Positions 5,753 through 5,979 of a stretch of DNA of 5,979 nt are shown one piece after another. The stretch covers positions 1-5,979 of the forward strand of contig JAFQBO010000228.1 of assembly GCA_017416665.1 (NCBI GenBank), written 5' to 3'. A model generated the notes under the pieces. That model was not told the origin of the DNA and did not search any database. It worked only from the letters and a program-made list of their open reading frames with translations. Position 1 is the first letter of the stretch; each line of letters opens with the position of its first letter. A program made the translations under genes and the position numbers. The stretch comes from Oscillospiraceae bacterium (GTDB lineage Bacteria; Bacillota; Clostridia; Oscillospirales; Ruminococcaceae).

Positions 5753-5793
5753 ACGCCCGTAGAAAGTGCCCTTGAGGGACATTTTCGGGGCGT
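5753..5793. repeat. Nested GC-rich hairpin, possible dispersed palindromic repeat
   Basis: An outer stem ACGCCC/GGGCGT (5753-5758 / 5788-5793) encloses a small internal loop. Next come GAAAGTG/CATTTTC (5762-5768 / 5780-5786, one G-T wobble), a bulged A5779, CCC/GGG (5769-5771 / 5776-5778) and the loop TTGA. That makes 16 base pairs in 41 nt. No T-tract follows, so it is not a terminator. TGTCCCT (5741-5747) could instead pair with AGGGACA (5775-5781), competing with this fold. The GC-rich composition contrasts with the flanks, as in mobile or REP-like palindromes. Confidence 0.55.
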
Positions 5794-5878
5794 ATATTAA
5801 GCGTAATTATAATTAATGCACGATGATTTATCATAAGGTAAATTTATATTTGTCGGTGTTTTTATTTTGTAAAATTTT

Positions 5879-5949
5879 TGTAGGGGCGACCAATGGTCGC
5901 CCGTTTGAATTATAATTTATTTTGCGGGCGAGCAATGCTCGCCCCTACA
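5879..5949. repeat. Pair of inverted 25-nt palindromic units (REP/MITE-like element)
   Basis: Unit 1 (5879-5903) and unit 2 (5925-5949, inverted) share the ends TGTAGGGGCGA and TCGCCCG and differ only in the seven-base core. Each folds on itself: GGGCGACC-AAT-GGTCGCCC (5884-5902) and GGGCGAGC-AAT-GCTCGCCC (5926-5944), both perfect 8-bp stems. The two units are also inverted repeats of one another, with 11-bp outer arms (5879-5889 / 5939-5949), around a 21-nt AT-rich spacer (5904-5924). This looks like a non-coding dispersed repeat of the kind found between genes in clostridia. There is no T-tract or ORF. The last bases of the window (5974-5979) read TGTAGG, the start of the same unit. Confidence 0.85.
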
Positions 5950-5979
5950 TGAAAATAACGAATTTCAGCCATTTGTAGG

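Noticed and set aside
5850..5875. TTGTCG ... TAAAAT as a promoter reading rightwards out of the window.
   Set aside because: The spacer is 14 bases, too short, and no gene start is visible downstream.
5879..5949. The repeat pair as a CRISPR array.
   Set aside because: The units are inverted, not direct, self-palindromic, and separated by a single AT-rich spacer; no cas gene is present.

Overview
The window reads as chromosomal DNA of an anaerobic, low-GC gut clostridium, most likely of the Ruminococcus / Oscillospiraceae type. Three things point there: a khpA-rimM-trmD order on the left, a clostridial-type HPr, and a secreted subtilase ending in a dockerin whose two helices carry the VRDAA..AR pattern that I associate with ruminococcal dockerins. 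Genus is an inference from remembered family patterns; no search was run. All recognisable genes lie on the + strand.

Left block (1-1332), RNA maturation: the last 20 codons of khpA (small KH-domain RNA-binding protein), then rimM (16S rRNA / 30S maturation) and trmD (tRNA m1G37 methyltransferase), which overlap by 11 bases and are translationally coupled. A 15-bp hairpin followed by four T lies between khpA and rimM and could set the level of read-through. The usual next gene, rplS, is absent.

Middle block (1333-2026): a 376-bp AT-rich gap with no gene but several inverted repeats, then a single-gene unit for HPr (ptsH). It has its own TTGACT-N17-TATAAT promoter, a leader of about 80 nt, and a clean intrinsic terminator with a TTCG tetraloop. 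Both His15 and Ser46 are present, so the protein could act in PTS phosphotransfer and in HPr-kinase/CcpA-type carbon signalling.

Right block (2087-5735): a monocistronic gene with a perfect consensus promoter (TTGACA-N17-TATAAT) and a strong terminator. It encodes an 1181-residue secreted protease. The order is signal peptide, I9-like propeptide, S8 catalytic domain (Asp193/His261/Asn357/Ser579) interrupted by a PA domain, Fn3-like domain, FlgD/Ig-like domains and a C-terminal type I-like dockerin. It resembles a lactocepin/C5a-peptidase whose wall anchor has been replaced by a cohesin-binding module, so it is probably docked on a scaffoldin at the cell surface.

Right end (5736-5979): no gene. 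It holds GC-rich palindromic sequence in an AT-rich background: a 41-nt nested hairpin, and a pair of inverted 25-nt units (5879-5949) whose cores differ but stay self-complementary. The last bases (5974-5979) match the start of the same unit, so an array or a further copy may continue beyond the window.
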